This document shows positions 21,797 to 31,973 of a stretch of DNA of 56,827 nt, one piece after another. The notes under the pieces were generated by a model. The model did not search any database. It had not been told where the DNA came from and worked only from the letters and a program-made list of their open reading frames with translations. Position numbers and translations under genes: made by a program. The stretch is from Zopfochytrium polystomum (taxonomy: Eukaryota > Chytridiomycota > Chytridiomycetes > Chytridiales > Chytridiaceae). The DNA is taken from assembly GCA_025765615.1 (NCBI GenBank), contig JAIVFJ010000363.1, forward strand, positions 1 to 56,827, in the 5' to 3' direction. Positions within the stretch are counted from its first letter, which is position 1. Every line of letters starts with the position of its first letter.

Positions 21797-23127
21797 TCAG
21801 TAATAGCTTCCGTAATCATTTCCATAATCGTAATCGTAATCGCCATCCTCGGCCTTCTCTTCGGGATAATCATTCCGATAGTCGTCTTCATCTATCAAAG
21901 AAACCGCGTTGAGCCTGGAAAAATCCCCCTACTCTTTGGGTAAACGTTCCCTACCGTTTGAATCTTCGTCAGCCTCATCGAGCGCTCCATCTTCATCGTT
22001 CCCGTCGTCAAACACGAGGTCGGAGAAATCTAGGTAGCTTTTGAGTTTATCAGCTGTAAAACTCAAAAGGGGTATAAGAGGAGAAGCAAAACATACAGAG
22101 CGTCCGATGACAGGGCCGCTGTGCAAGAGTTTGTCGGACCCTCGAAGGCGTAAACGTCAAAGACGAAATCATCCTTCGATTCCATGGAATCGTCGGCTTT
22201 TGCGACGCTAGATTACAATATAAATCAGCACAGGACGAGTGGTTGGCGAAAGGTCACTCAACTATTCTTCAACAAGCTCACGCAGTGCGTCCGGGAGTCT
22301 ATATTGCAACACACACAACGGTGAGAACTGGAGAGAACAATCGTTGAGGCCATCTCACTGATTCTGAGACCGATCATCCTCGCGTTCAATGTCGACGACC
22401 TGCAACAACTAGATATTCAGCAAAAGTTGCACCAAGCATTACGCCCGAACCTGTACTCCCACGCCGTCACTATCGATCATGCGGTTCCGGGAGACGAGCC
22501 GCAACCGTGCAGCCTTGCCCCGCTCCTGCAAAACATCAGGCTCAGACTGAGCCTGTAATGATTGACCTACTCGCTTACGAGATGCTCGTCCCGCCGCTGA
22601 CTCCGTTTCGATTTCAATCCCTCGGTCCAAGGCTCCTGCGAAAAGAAGCGATTCAGCATGGCACTGCCGGATTTACAAACGGCAGGCGTACCAGATTGAG
22701 CGGCTGCCGTGCGCCAACACGCTGACCAAAGTCCAAAGAACCGACTTTAGAACAAGGAAGAAGTGCCCCAAAAACGATCGAAAACCTGCGGAACCACGGG
22801 CGGAGCAGTGTTCGTCGGTGCGGTGTATGCGAGCGTGAAGAGAAGCTGCTGCGGCGGTCCTGCCGTCATTGTCACTTCAATAATGCGATAAAAGAGGTCG
22901 ATCGATTCGATCACGTACCATCGTCCGAGCGGATGGATTTGGACACCACGAGCGAGTCGATGGGATCGTCGTCCCGCTTTCGCTTGAAGCGGATGAGCGT
23001 GGGTCGTCCCAGCCTCTGCCGGCGGAAGGGCGGGGGCGGCGGCGGCGGCGTCTCCGCGCTCCGAGTCCGAGTCGCTCCAGTCGGCAGAAGCTCTGGGCGG
23101 CCTGATCGGAGTTGGTGTGCGGGTCAT
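21797..23127 (-). CDS. Iwr1-like RNA polymerase II nuclear import factor
   Basis: Iwr1 (SLC7A6OS in animals) escorts assembled RNA polymerase II into the nucleus. The N-terminal exon carries LIRFKRKRDDDPIDSLVV (about 22950-23000), matching the family's basic IKRKR-x-(D/E)-(D/E)-P motif. The core lies at about 22160-21960: FVFDVYAFEG, then an acidic run ending DEADEDSN. A GTAGGG...GATAG intron then joins DSN to DEDDYRNDYPEEK, the family signature. The protein ends in Asp/Tyr/Gly repeats and a stop at 21799. Five or more small exons are likely. The start at 23127 (MTRTPTPIRPP) is in a different frame from the RKR motif, so one indel in the GCC/CCG run near 23035 or a different start is needed. 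Head to head with the Psf3-like gene, 80 bases apart. Confidence 0.72.
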
Positions 23128-23206
23128 TTCTTCTTGTCTCGCCCCTCTGACAAGGACAGTGCAAGCGACCGAAAAAGCAAGTCCGGACAAAACGAAGCCG
23201 AACACT

Positions 23207-23584
23207 ATGGGCGAGGACGACCGGTACTGGGATCTCGACGACATCTTGGCCGATCAGCAGGTGAGCGGATCGTCTAGGGGTGATAGCGAAACGCATGAGT
23301 CTTGCCTCGATCGCATTCTGCAGGACAGCGCCCGCGTTCTAACGATGGCCCACGCCCTCGGGACAATCACCCCTTTCGACCAGAGAGTCCCTGTTTTCTT
23401 CCAAACAGATGTCCCCGACTACGGCTTCCTCGAGGGCAACAACGAAGAACACGTGAGCAAATTCTCAGCCGCACCTACGTGTGGGGTTCAGAGCACGTCT
23501 CCAATCTGACAATGAGATTTCCCAGTTGTCGAAAGATACCCGCGTCGAGCTTCCCTTTTCGCTGGCTGAGCCGCTCGCACTGTG
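23207..23584 (+). pseudogene. GINS subunit Psf3-like gene, 5' exons only
   Basis: Psf3 is one of four GINS subunits in the CMG replicative helicase. Exon 1 (23207-23260) encodes YWDLDDILADQQ. Exon 2 (23384-23452) continues in phase with RVPVFFQTDVPDYGFLEGN. Exon 3 (23526-23584) gives TRVELPFSLAEPLAL, matching the family's ELPLWLA strand. All three junctions are GT...AG. After the GTAAGC donor at 23585 no exon matching the helical remainder of Psf3 is found; the nearest acceptor (23660) leads to a stop within six codons. The gene is therefore truncated, or continues beyond a misassembly. A full copy should exist elsewhere if the genome is viable. Confidence 0.72.
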
Positions 23585-23589
23585 GTAAG

Positions 23590-24480
23590 CACAAACAAAC
23601 AACAACAACAACAACAACAACCAGCACAGATCTGCTGTGACCCAGCCCGTCTCTTTCAGCGCATCACGAGGCTGAGAGCAAGGTCCGAGGTCACGTTTGA
23701 GCGATCGCCAGCCGATAGCGGGAGTCAGATTGGTGATCTGTGGCAATAGGCATTGATTCCAAGTCTTTCCCGCTTATCATTTCGAAGGGAGAAAAAAAAA
23801 ATGGAGTCGATATAATGTTTTGATCGAAACGGATCGCCGATTGGGGGGGGTAGTGGTGGACAGCGCACCTCTCTCTTGCCGTGCAGTCGGGCAATGGAAG
23901 TCACATTGCGAATGGCTGATCGAGGGCCGATAAGCAAGGTAAATTCGCTCAAATCACGCTTGCACAAAGTCCAATTAGCAAGGCGGCAGAGAGGGGCGCA
24001 TGGTTTGAGGCGCTTGCCTTAGTTACTCTCGCTCCAATTCGGTTTCGCTTCTCATCTCCCATTTGTCTCCCATCGGGGCTGTTTGCTGCGATATGACCAT
24101 CCGATGGACGATCGAACCATGGGCAATTTACTCCCCAAGAATTGTCAGGGTGCTCACACACCGCTTGCTCGGCTTGAAGAGTTTCCAGCCAATATGGGGG
24201 TGCCCCTCGAAAAGACATTCCCCCCACGTTGATGATTTGAACTTGCTTTGCGCTCTTCTTTTTGTGTTCAAGGTGCAATATTCACGCAGAAACCGGCTGC
24301 TTTCGTGTATTTGCCGCCATATACATTGAAATCATTTCGCAAGGGGTTTCCCAAAAAAGGGGAAGTTTTGATACAAAAAAAAAAAAAAAAACCAGGCGCT
24401 CCATCTCATTTCGGAAATGAATTTTCGCCCCCGGACATGCAGAGATGGAGGTGAAAACACACACACACACACACTTTACG
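23590..24480 (+). other. No supported gene; where the rest of Psf3 would be expected
   Basis: Contains an ACAACA microsatellite (23597-23622), a G8 run and poly-A tracts (24376-24391). The absence of Psf3 exons here is the notable point. Confidence 0.5.
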
Positions 24481-24486
24481 TCCAAA

Positions 24487-24613
24487 ATGCGCCTCCTCTC
24501 CACCACCGCCGTCATCCTTACCGCCTCCGCCGCCACCGCAGCGAAGTCCATCACCATCGTACAGCCCGTCGCCGGCACCATCTTCACAATGCGGGACTTT
24601 TTGGTGAGTCCGT

Positions 24614-24646
<33 letters not shown>

Positions 24647-25050
24647 AAGCATGTCCTCCCTCCGCTGGATTCCATCAAGACACTAAGTTCGGGCTTCTGG
24701 CGTTGACCCCCCACTCCCCCTCCACTCCCCCCCCCCCCCCACTTCCCAGAACATCACATGGACGCTCGACGACCCCATCCTCTCCGCCTCCCACCCTCCT
24801 CTTAGACCTCCAAGACACGCGCCACGGGGCCGAGGGTGGTTGGTGCGTTGTCCCGGTCGCCCATCACCTGCTTCTGCGCTGCGATTTGGCGCCGCGGGGT
24901 ACGGTGGCGGCGCTGTTTCCTGGGGTCGCGCCGGGGAGCGGATTTGTGGTGAACGCGAAGATCGTGGAGACCGGGGACGAGGCGATGTCGGCGTTATTTG
25001 TGATCAAGGGCGTGAGGGCGATAAGGGGGGTGCGTTGGATGGGTGCGTGA
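24487..25050 (+). CDS. Kre9/Knh1-like secreted protein (Ser-Thr-rich GPI family type)
   Basis: Exon 1 (24487-24603) encodes a signal peptide (MRLLSTTAVILTASAATA) and SITIVQPVAGTIFTMRDF, the first strand of the Kre9/KNH immunoglobulin-like domain. A 146-base intron (24604-24749) contains a long GT microsatellite and a C15 tract. Exon 2 begins NITWTLDDP, the conserved I-T-W-T motif. One frame shift near 24800 is needed to reach LLLDLQDTRHG. The last part (GSGFVVNAKIVETGDEAMSALFVIK) matches the closing strands of the family. Family members act in beta-1,6-glucan or wall assembly, or as adhesion proteins; here there is no obvious GPI tail. Without the shift the product would stop early. Confidence 0.62.
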
Positions 25051-25193
25051 TTGGGGGGATCCATCTGAGAAGCAGTTTTAGTGGAGCAATAGAAGGTTCC
25101 ATTTCAACAGTTTTTCTGCCGGCTGGGCGCACGCAGGGATACAAAAGAAAGGAACCCCACGTAAACCGCCACTCCATGTTATAAAGTTTTCTA

Positions 25194-26202
25194 TCAAGAC
25201 GATCCAAAGATATCTTCAAAATCCTCCTTCTTCAACCCACCATTAGTAAACGTTTTCATTCGGAACTGGAAGACATTGGCTCTAAAATACTCAATGTCTA
25301 CCGTCTCGCCAAATACCATCGGCTCGCCTTCTGCGTCGTCGCTTCTATCTGCGTCGCTACTGCTGACGTCAAACAAGCCCTTTGTGTACACAACGGGATC
25401 TTCGAGATTCAACGCAACAACGTCCAGCGCCGGTAAGCGGTAGGTTCTCAAACCAAGTTCCCTTGAAAGCCTCCCGCAAAAACGCCCTCCACAAAACCGG
25501 AAACATCTCGTGGGGTACGTTGGCGTCGGGCAGATCGTCCTCCAGAATGTTGGCCGCGATCGCGACCAACCTTTCCAGCTCGCTGTCCCCGCAAAACCAC
25601 ACAGAAGAGAAAACCTTTGCCGCCCTCTCGAGTTCGAGGATGCGATCCCACTCCCGCTGCTCCGCCTCGTTCTTTGCCGGTCGCCTAAGCTTGCTGAGCC
25701 AGCCCCCGCCCACCGTCCGGGAAAAACTTGCCGTTGCGCGCTGAAAGATTTGGCGTGACCACAGGCTCGTCGGGACGTCGCCCCAAGGTTGGTACCGCTC
25801 GAGATGCGCCTCGGACGTCCACAGGATCGCGGTCTCGCCGTCGCCGGCCTTGCCGTTCGCGAGCGCGACCTCCTCGCCGGTGACGCGATCGCGGACGACG
25901 GCGAACCATCCGTGGTTTGCGTCGGGTCGCCAGAGTCCCAGAGCATGGACAGCTGCAGGGGTAGGTGGAAACAAGCGCGATGGATCGGTGGCGGGGAGGG
26001 GGCGCGGCGGGTTGCTGTAGTTGTTGCAGTGGACGTCAAAGTCGATGCGGTACGCGTGCGCGTTGTCGATGGAGCTCTGGATCGGCTGCTTTGCGAGCGG
26101 GGCGACGTGCCAGCGCGAAAAGAGCGGGCCGCGGTGGCCGGCCACGAAGGCGTCGACGACCAATTTGCATCGGGCTTCGTCCTTCCACCAAGGATTGGGC
26201 AT
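25194..26202 (-). CDS. Conserved-looking protein of unknown function
   Basis: Minus-strand gene starting at MPNPWWKDEARCKLVVDAF (26202). It reads about 250 residues, then needs one shift near 25450 (after WFENL) to reach LGLRTYRLPALDVVALNLED and a clean end at 25194 (KKEDFEDIFGSS). There is no signal peptide, no membrane segment and no motif I recognise. It is rich in Trp and acidic residues, and the amino-acid composition looks like a folded soluble protein. Upstream on the minus strand a Lys/Glu-rich extension (KKKEEKKKKSKKRK) is translated from a poly-purine tract and is probably leader, not protein. No introns seen. Confidence 0.58.
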
Positions 26203-26209
26203 TTTTCGT

Positions 26210-26815
26210 TTTTTGCTTTTTTTCTTTTTTTCTTCTTTCTTTTTTCTTTGTCTTGATTCGGACAACAGACAAGGAACCTAATTCGTCTCACGCCTCCTGG
26301 GAGAGATTGTTGGTGGAAAATCATGTCAAAAAAAAAGTAGTTTCATCTCGTCGCTCCAACTCTGCCTCTTCTCAGGATTTGGTCCGCCCCCCGCCCACAT
26401 CTCCTCACCTTTCGTGCATCCGCTTTCCCCAGGTCCCCTTCCCCCCCCCCCCCCCCCCCCCCCCCCACCTCCCTTATTTTTTAATCCTTATTTTCTTATT
26501 TCGTTCTGTTTTCCTCCTCGTGTCACAAGATCCGAAGAGCACCTCCAGCAGATCCAGATGCCTTCCGCTGTTAACAATAGGACGCCCGTGTCAGCAAACT
26601 GCTCTGCGCAAGTCGTGGTTGCGCGAGAGAGAAGGTGGATTCACAACTTAACAGTGACTATAGCTACCCAGCCGATGCTGGTGGCGGCAGTTATCACACT
26701 TCATCTTCTTGATATAAGCTAATTGGCCAGAGAAGATTGTAGGAAGCAGCTAAGGGAACTCCTTGGATGTCATCTCAAGTCAATTTATTTGCACATGTGG
26801 GGGAAAAAAGAAGGC
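26210..26815 (+). other. Intergenic with a C25 tract
   Basis: Pyrimidine-rich (CTTTTTTC repeats, 26210-26250), C25 at 26442-26466, then AT-rich sequence. No gene seen. Confidence 0.5.
26442..26466 (+). repeat. Poly-C tract (C25)
   Basis: Uninterrupted run of about 25 C; length unreliable in any assembly. Confidence 0.8.
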
Positions 26816-26816
26816 C

Positions 26817-27688
26817 TCAGGCCGAAGGCAGGGCCGCAACAACATCTTTCACGTGCTGTTTCCAGCTGTACGGCTGGCGACCGATCAAGCTGACCAGGTC
26901 CGTGGTCTCAACCAAGAGGCCTCCCTTTGAGGCCCCGACGTCCGACGACGCCATCAAATCGACAGCAGGCTGCGGCAATCCGAACCCGGACAAGGTTTTG
27001 CGCAGCTCTTCCTCGGGAACGGCCACGGCGCTGACCGGCTTCCCCGCGCGCAGCGCAATCTCCGCGATCAACTCCTCCAGCGTGATTGTCTCCCCGCCGA
27101 GCTCGTACACGTTCTTGACGGGCTTCCCTTCGTGCGCGAGCAGCGCGGCGGCGACGGCCGCCGCGGCGTAGTCCCCGCGGGTCGCCGGCGAGACTTTTGC
27201 GCCGCCGATGGCGTTGAGCACTTTGCCGTGCTGGATGTACTGCGCCGCGTGGCCCGTCCAGTTCTCGAGGTACCACCCGTTGCGGAGGAACACATGCTTC
27301 AGGCCCGAAGCCGCGATGTGCGCCTCGGTGGCCTTGTGCGCGGCCGCGAGGCTCAGCTCCGAGGTCGGGGCGCGGAGGGAGGGACGTGTAGACGACGGTG
27401 GAGACGCCGGCGCGTTGGGCGGCGTCTACGGCGTTCTTGTGCTGGAGGGCGCGGTCGGCGAAGATGTCGCCGGAGGAGATGAGGATGAGGGTTTTGACGC
27501 CGGCCAGGGCGGAGGCGAGGGTGGCGACGTCGGAGCTGTAGTCGAACTTGCGGGTTTCGACGCCGGCGGCGACGTGGACTTTGGAGGGGGTCGCGGGCGA
27601 GGGCGACGACGGGCACCTTCTTGTCGGCAAAGGCGTCGAGAACGAGTTTCCCGAGCTTGCTTGAGGCGGCAGAGACGGCGATGGACAT
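26817..27688 (-). pseudogene. QorB-like NAD(P)H:quinone oxidoreductase, frameshifted tandem copy
   Basis: Three reading frames together give a full-length paralogue of 28628-29494. MSIAVSAASSKLGKLVLDAF (27688) is followed by a shift near 27590, then AGVETRKFDYSSDVATLAS and LILISSGDIFADRALQHKN, then a second shift near 27370, then LKHVFLRNGWYLENWTG to the end ALPSA (26817). Residue identity to the intact copy is high throughout and there are no in-frame stops between shifts. It may be a young pseudogene or an intact gene carrying sequencing indels. Same orientation as the second copy, about 940 bases apart. Confidence 0.82.
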
Positions 27689-27699
27689 TTTTTGCTTTC

Positions 27700-28620
27700 G
27701 TTTCTTCTTGGCTGGGATGGGCTAACGAACTTGATTCGTGAGTTTAGTTATGGGAGCACTTTATACCTACCTAACCAATGAATAGAGAGACAACAAAAAA
27801 AAAAAAAAGAAAAAAGAAAAAAGAAGGGAAAAAAAATGTCGCAAAAAAAGCAGCCGAACAAAGGCGGATCCTTCGGATGTGGCGCTTGCTTTCACCGGCT
27901 GAGCTTACTCACGCGCTTAATTAAGGTGATGGTGAGTTTGCCGCCACCCGGCCAATGCGAACATCCGCTAGCAAACTCCCTCTATGGGTCACTCCATCCA
28001 TGTCCGTCGGTCGCTTCGTGCTTCGCGTCGCTCCGTCACACCACCGAATGTCGTGATGTGCGAGATACATTAATGCGACTTATGACACGAAGATCACGTG
28101 TGGGCGGGAATCGCTCTGCGGCAGTTGAAGGAAACAGGAAAACCGGAAGGAGAGTGAATAATGAAGTTTCAGGGTGAATTGCGTTGGGTAAACAAGAGCC
28201 AGGCATAGTTTAAGGGGGGTAAAATTATTTTTCTCAGAAATGGGCAAACCAATCGCGCAAGAGAATCATGGGTGCTAATCGAGGATAAGGAAACAAGGAG
28301 CTTTTATTGAAACACTTCTGAAGCAGCACATCTGATTCATTAACTTCTATCAGGTAGCGAGTAGTTCATCTCGCCTCGTCGCATCCAATTCCCTGTGGGA
28401 TCATTTGGAAGAAAAACCGCTATCTTCTTCTCTGTTTTCTCCTTTTTGTTTTGAGTAACTATGGTCAGTGTCCGAAAAAGTCCGAAGGAAGAACAATCTG
28501 GCTAAGCCACAATTCACGACAGACGATCTGCGCATCGACATGATGCCTCGTTTGCAAAACTTACTTGAAACGTATAATGCGAGTGGAAGGAGCAAGACGG
28601 CAATATATTGTACTCTTCGT
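27700..28620 (+). other. Spacer between the two QorB-like genes, no supported gene
   Basis: Poly-A tracts (27790-27835). Nothing coding recognised; it contains the promoter of the minus-strand copy at 26817-27688. Confidence 0.5.
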
Positions 28621-28627
28621 AGCAACT

Positions 28628-29494
28628 TCAGGCCGAAGGCAACGCTGCAACAACCTCCTTCACATGCTGCTTCCAGTTGTCCGGCTGGCGGCCAATCAAC
28701 TCAATCAAGTCTGTCGGCTCAACGTACAGTCCGCCTTTTGCCGCCGCAGCGTCGGTGGACGCGATGATCTCCACAAACTTTGGCGGCAACCCGAACCCCG
28801 CAAACTGCTTGCGCAGCTCATCCACCGGCACGACGACCGACTTGATCCCCTTCCCCGCGTGCACCGACATCTCCGCCGTCAGATCCTCCAGCGTGATCGC
28901 CTCGCCCCCGAGCTCGTACACGGCCTTCACCGGCTTGCCCTCGGTGGCGAGGACCGCCGCCGCGACCGCCGCCTCCGCGTAGTCCCGCCGCGTGGCCGGC
29001 GACACCTTTGCGCCAAACAGCGAGTTGAGGAGCGCCCCCGACTTCAAGAACGTGTCCAGCTTGCCCGTCCAGTTCTCGAGGTACCAGCCGTTACGGAGGA
29101 ACACGTGCTTCAGACCGGGCGCCGCTGCAATGTACTCTTCGGTGGTTTTGTGGTCGCCCGCGATGGCGATCTCCGAGGTCGGCGCGTGGAGCAAGGACGT
29201 GTAGACGACGGTGGTCACGCCGGCTTGCTTGGCGGCGTCTACGGCGTTCTTGTGCTGCAGGACCCGGTCGCCGATGACGTCGCCGGAGGAAATCAGAATG
29301 AGGGTTTTGACGCCGGTGAGGGAGGCCGCCAGTGTGGCGGCGTCGGAGTTGTAGTCGAACTTGCGAGTCTCGACTCCCGCGCGAACTTTCGACGGGTCGC
29401 GGACAAGGGCGACGAACGATAGGTTTTTCTCGTGGAGGATATCTACAATGATTTTTCCCAGCTGGCTGGTCGCGGCAGAGACGGCAATGGACAT
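28628..29494 (-). CDS. QorB-like NmrA-family NAD(P)H:quinone oxidoreductase
   Basis: Intact, intronless, 288 residues, close to the usual length of bacterial QorB (YtfG, about 286). The Rossmann nucleotide-binding turn is VSAATSQLGK near the N-terminus. Family landmarks follow in order: VETRKFDYNSDAATL, LILISSGDVIGDRVLQHKN, VVYTSLLHAPTS, LRNGWYLENW, KVSPATRRDYAEAAV and VYELGGEAITLEDL. QorB-type enzymes reduce quinones with NADPH in the cytosol; the wider NmrA family also includes redox sensors. A TATATAA element at about 29581-29587 lies about 90 bases upstream of the start on the minus strand. The lack of introns and the similarity to bacterial proteins allow an old bacterial origin, but this is inference. 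Confidence 0.88.
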   Translation of the reverse strand: MSIAVSAATSQLGKIIVDILHEKNLSFVALVRDPSKVRAGVETRKFDYNSDAATLAASLTGVKTLILISSGDVIGDRVLQHKNAVDAAKQAGVTTVVYTSLLHAPTSEIAIAGDHKTTEEYIAAAPGLKHVFLRNGWYLENWTGKLDTFLKSGALLNSLFGAKVSPATRRDYAEAAVAAAVLATEGKPVKAVYELGGEAITLEDLTAEMSVHAGKGIKSVVVPVDELRKQFAGFGLPPKFVEIIASTDAAAAKGGLYVEPTDLIELIGRQPDNWKQHVKEVVAALPSA

Positions 29495-29499
29495 TGTGG

Positions 29500-30110
29500 A
29501 GGACAGAGGTGGATTGTAAGAGCGAGCTGTTCTTGTGAGTGGAGTTTCTGAGTGAGTTGTACCAGCAGCGCGAGCAGTTTATATAAGGCAGTTTCAAATG
29601 TATTTTTTACAGATGAAAGCATGCACGGCACGCCGTTTGGATAAACCCGTCGGAGCTCCGGTGGGAGACTTGACATTTTTTGCGGCGAATTTGTAATTTC
29701 AAATTTGATGCGGAAGGACAGAAAACCGCAGGTTCTCGGTTGCCCCTGTTTTGAATTGGAATTGTTTTTTTAGCTACACTGGCTCGAAAGGAATCTGCGG
29801 ATGAGAGAAACCCGCAGGTGCTCGGCTCGTTTGTCGGCCAACGGGCCCACCGCCAGTTCCCGGCACGCCATAATTTACAACGTCGTGTTTGCACTTTGTC
29901 TCCTAAACGGTTCAATCAACGCCACAAACAATGGGAAGAAAGAAGAGAAGTTTGTCATCCGCCGCGCTCTCATCTCACGCACGCGAACCAGCCATACTCC
30001 CTCCGATTGCACCGGTTGTTTTCAAACCAGACCCAGCTCGCAGCTGCGACCTGCTTGCCCCAGCTCCGCTCGTTCCGGGCGCGTCCGCGTCCGTGCCGTA
30101 CAGCAAAAAC
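29500..30110 (+). other. Promoter of the QorB-like gene and intergenic sequence
   Basis: TATATAA at about 29581. No gene supported. Confidence 0.45.
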
Positions 30111-30114
30111 TTTG

Positions 30115-30959
30115 TCAAAAAACGTCCAGCAGCATCAGTGTCGGATAAGTCCCCTTGACCAGCGACGTTGGCAGGTTCTTGAGGGCGAGGACGGCCTGCG
30201 GATCGAGGTTCGGGCTTCGAAGGACGAAGTTGAGTACGGAGAGCACCATGGTGTTGAACAGGATCACGGCAAACGGTGGAAACGACGAGCTGAGCATGAC
30301 CTTGCCGGAGGAGGCGAGGCAGGTGATGCACGACGTTCCAAATGATCAGCACAAATAAAACGCCGTCGGCAATGATCCATAAGAAATAAACGTAGCTGTG
30401 GGCAAGCCCAATATCATCGTCGGAGAGGAGATTGTGCTGAAACCGGAGATGGACGATATTTGCGCGGGGCGCGACGTAGAGGAGGAACACGAGCCCGAGA
30501 AAAAGTAGTTGATGAACTTTTCCAGCAGCTCTTCAAGATCACTCTAGTCTTGATGTACGAGGGTATGATGATCGTGGACTCGTGCGGGATCCAGTTCAGC
30601 TCGTTAATCAGCAGCACGTCCGCGAAGCTGGACGACGCGTCGCCCGGGGCCATGTTTTTGGAGTTGGCGGCTTGCGACCCAGACGTTCTCGATGATGGAT
30701 GGTGCCGAAGAACACGGAAACAGCGTGGATGGAGAGTACGTTCCAAAGCGATTTGCGTTGGGCGAACGAGTAGCAGTACATGATGAGCGCGCAGCCCAAT
30801 GAGCTTGCTCCATTGCTGGCCGCCGCTGAGCGGTTCGAGCCGGCAAACGTCGTAGCGCGTTGCGGGAGAGGGGAGCCGATTATAAAAGAGGACGTCATGA
30901 AGGGCTTGTGGAGTAAAACGGTATGAAGGATCTTTTTGAAGGATAGATTTTTCATTCAC
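30115..30959 (-). pseudogene. Multi-pass membrane protein of unknown family, frameshifted
   Basis: Several hydrophobic segments appear in order on the minus strand but in three frames: ALIMYCYSFAQRKSLWNVL with SVFFGTI (about 30790-30700), LLINELNWIPHES and SYIKTRVIL (about 30620-30540), FLLYVAPRANIVHLRFQHNLL, HSYVYFLWIIADGVLFVLII (about 30490-30340), and PPFAVILFNTMVLSVLNFVL before the end LLDVF at 30115. Shifts lie near 30690, 30520 and 30310. An upstream piece (RPLLLGRWHVIPEDGNTD, about 31180-31130) may be a first exon. A seven-helix-type topology is possible. I do not recognise the family. Confidence 0.5.
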
Positions 30960-31270
30960 TTCCTTGGTGTGTAAGGATTTGCTTTGTCGACGCGCTTACG
31001 GGTTGACAAGTTTGAATGAATATCATCTCTTTACGCACCCTTTGGCTCATTTTCCAGCACATTTCAAACTTTGGCGGAAAGGAAGCAACAGGATCTTTCT
31101 CAGCGTCAGTTTCGTATGAGGCAAGGTCAGTGTTGCCGTCCTCTGGAATGACATGCCAACGACCAAGCAGCAACGGTCTGCCACAACTGCATTCAGATTG
31201 AAACTCCGAAACGATGAAACAATTGGACATTTCCGAACATTCGCAAGAAACAATCGCGAGAGGGGCCAAA

Positions 31271-31952
31271 ATGCCCCGACTGATCCCATTCCTGGTCGAC
31301 CTAATCGGCATCAGCGCCCTCTTTGCAGCAGTGCGGCGAATCGGAAACTTTGGTGACCACCGGCACCTAACCCTCCTCTTCACGTCAACGATCTAACCAT
31401 TTCTAATCCGATCTAGTGCTTGCGCCGTCTCCGCCCGTACCGTTCCCGATCCGCCACCTACTTGCCCACTTGCTGGCGTTGGGCGATGCCTCACTGGATC
31501 TGGCAGTGGATCTCGCCAGGAGATACCCGGTGCTCCTCCAACCCGCCAGCGAGCCGATATCTGGTCAGCAACAGCAACAAATCCCGCAAGCGCAACACGT
31601 TGCAACGCGACATCACGACAGGCATCGTCGACGCCGCGGAAGTTCGGAGACGATCCCAATAAGAGGCGGATATCCCAGTTTAGAAGACGACCTCGATGAC
31701 GATGATCCCTTTGATCGCCATCTCAGCCGTCAGCGTCACCAAGACAGCCGAGGGTGGCGTGGAGCGGGAGCGGAGTGGGTGTCTGTCGCAGTGGTTGGAG
31801 GAGATTCCCAGGGAGTAGGCAAGGCGGGCAGAGGTCTGTTTCAAGGCCCTTCGGTCGCGCACAAGGCCCTGCCTGCTGCGCCTGGATCGGCGGATGGCGT
31901 GTCCACGGTGCGAGGCTGGGAATGGGGAGAGCCGCGTGGTGGGGCTAGGTGA
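31271..31952 (+). CDS. Small protein resembling fungal DUF1748, with an extension
   Basis: Exon 1 (31271-31352) reads MPRLIPFLVDLIGISALFAAV then RRIGNF, similar to the N-terminal hydrophobic helix of DUF1748 proteins. The intron is GTGACC...CTAG, and exon 2 starts at 31417 in phase with LAPSPPVPFPIRHLLAHLLALGD. The region IRHLLAHLLALGDASLDL would correspond to the family's second conserved block. After about 80 residues the frame goes on into Gln- and Arg-rich, poorly conserved sequence to 31952, longer than family members usually are. Either an intron is missed or the true stop lies in another frame. Assignment rests on pattern memory only. Confidence 0.4.
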
Positions 31953-31973
31953 TGATAAGATTAATTCCCACAC

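Noticed and set aside
21725..21943. Small hydrophobic plus-strand frame (VIISIIVIVIAILGLL)
   Set aside because: It is the complement of the Asp/Tyr-rich end of the Iwr1-like gene, whose NDYPEE signature is on the minus strand.
24445..24486. Upstream in-frame start before the Kre9/Knh-like gene
   Set aside because: It translates a CA microsatellite (THTHTH); the Met at 24487 begins a proper signal peptide.
30830..30850. tRNA B-box-like GGTTCGAGCC
   Set aside because: No A box, acceptor stem or cloverleaf can be drawn around it; it lies within coding sequence of the membrane protein.
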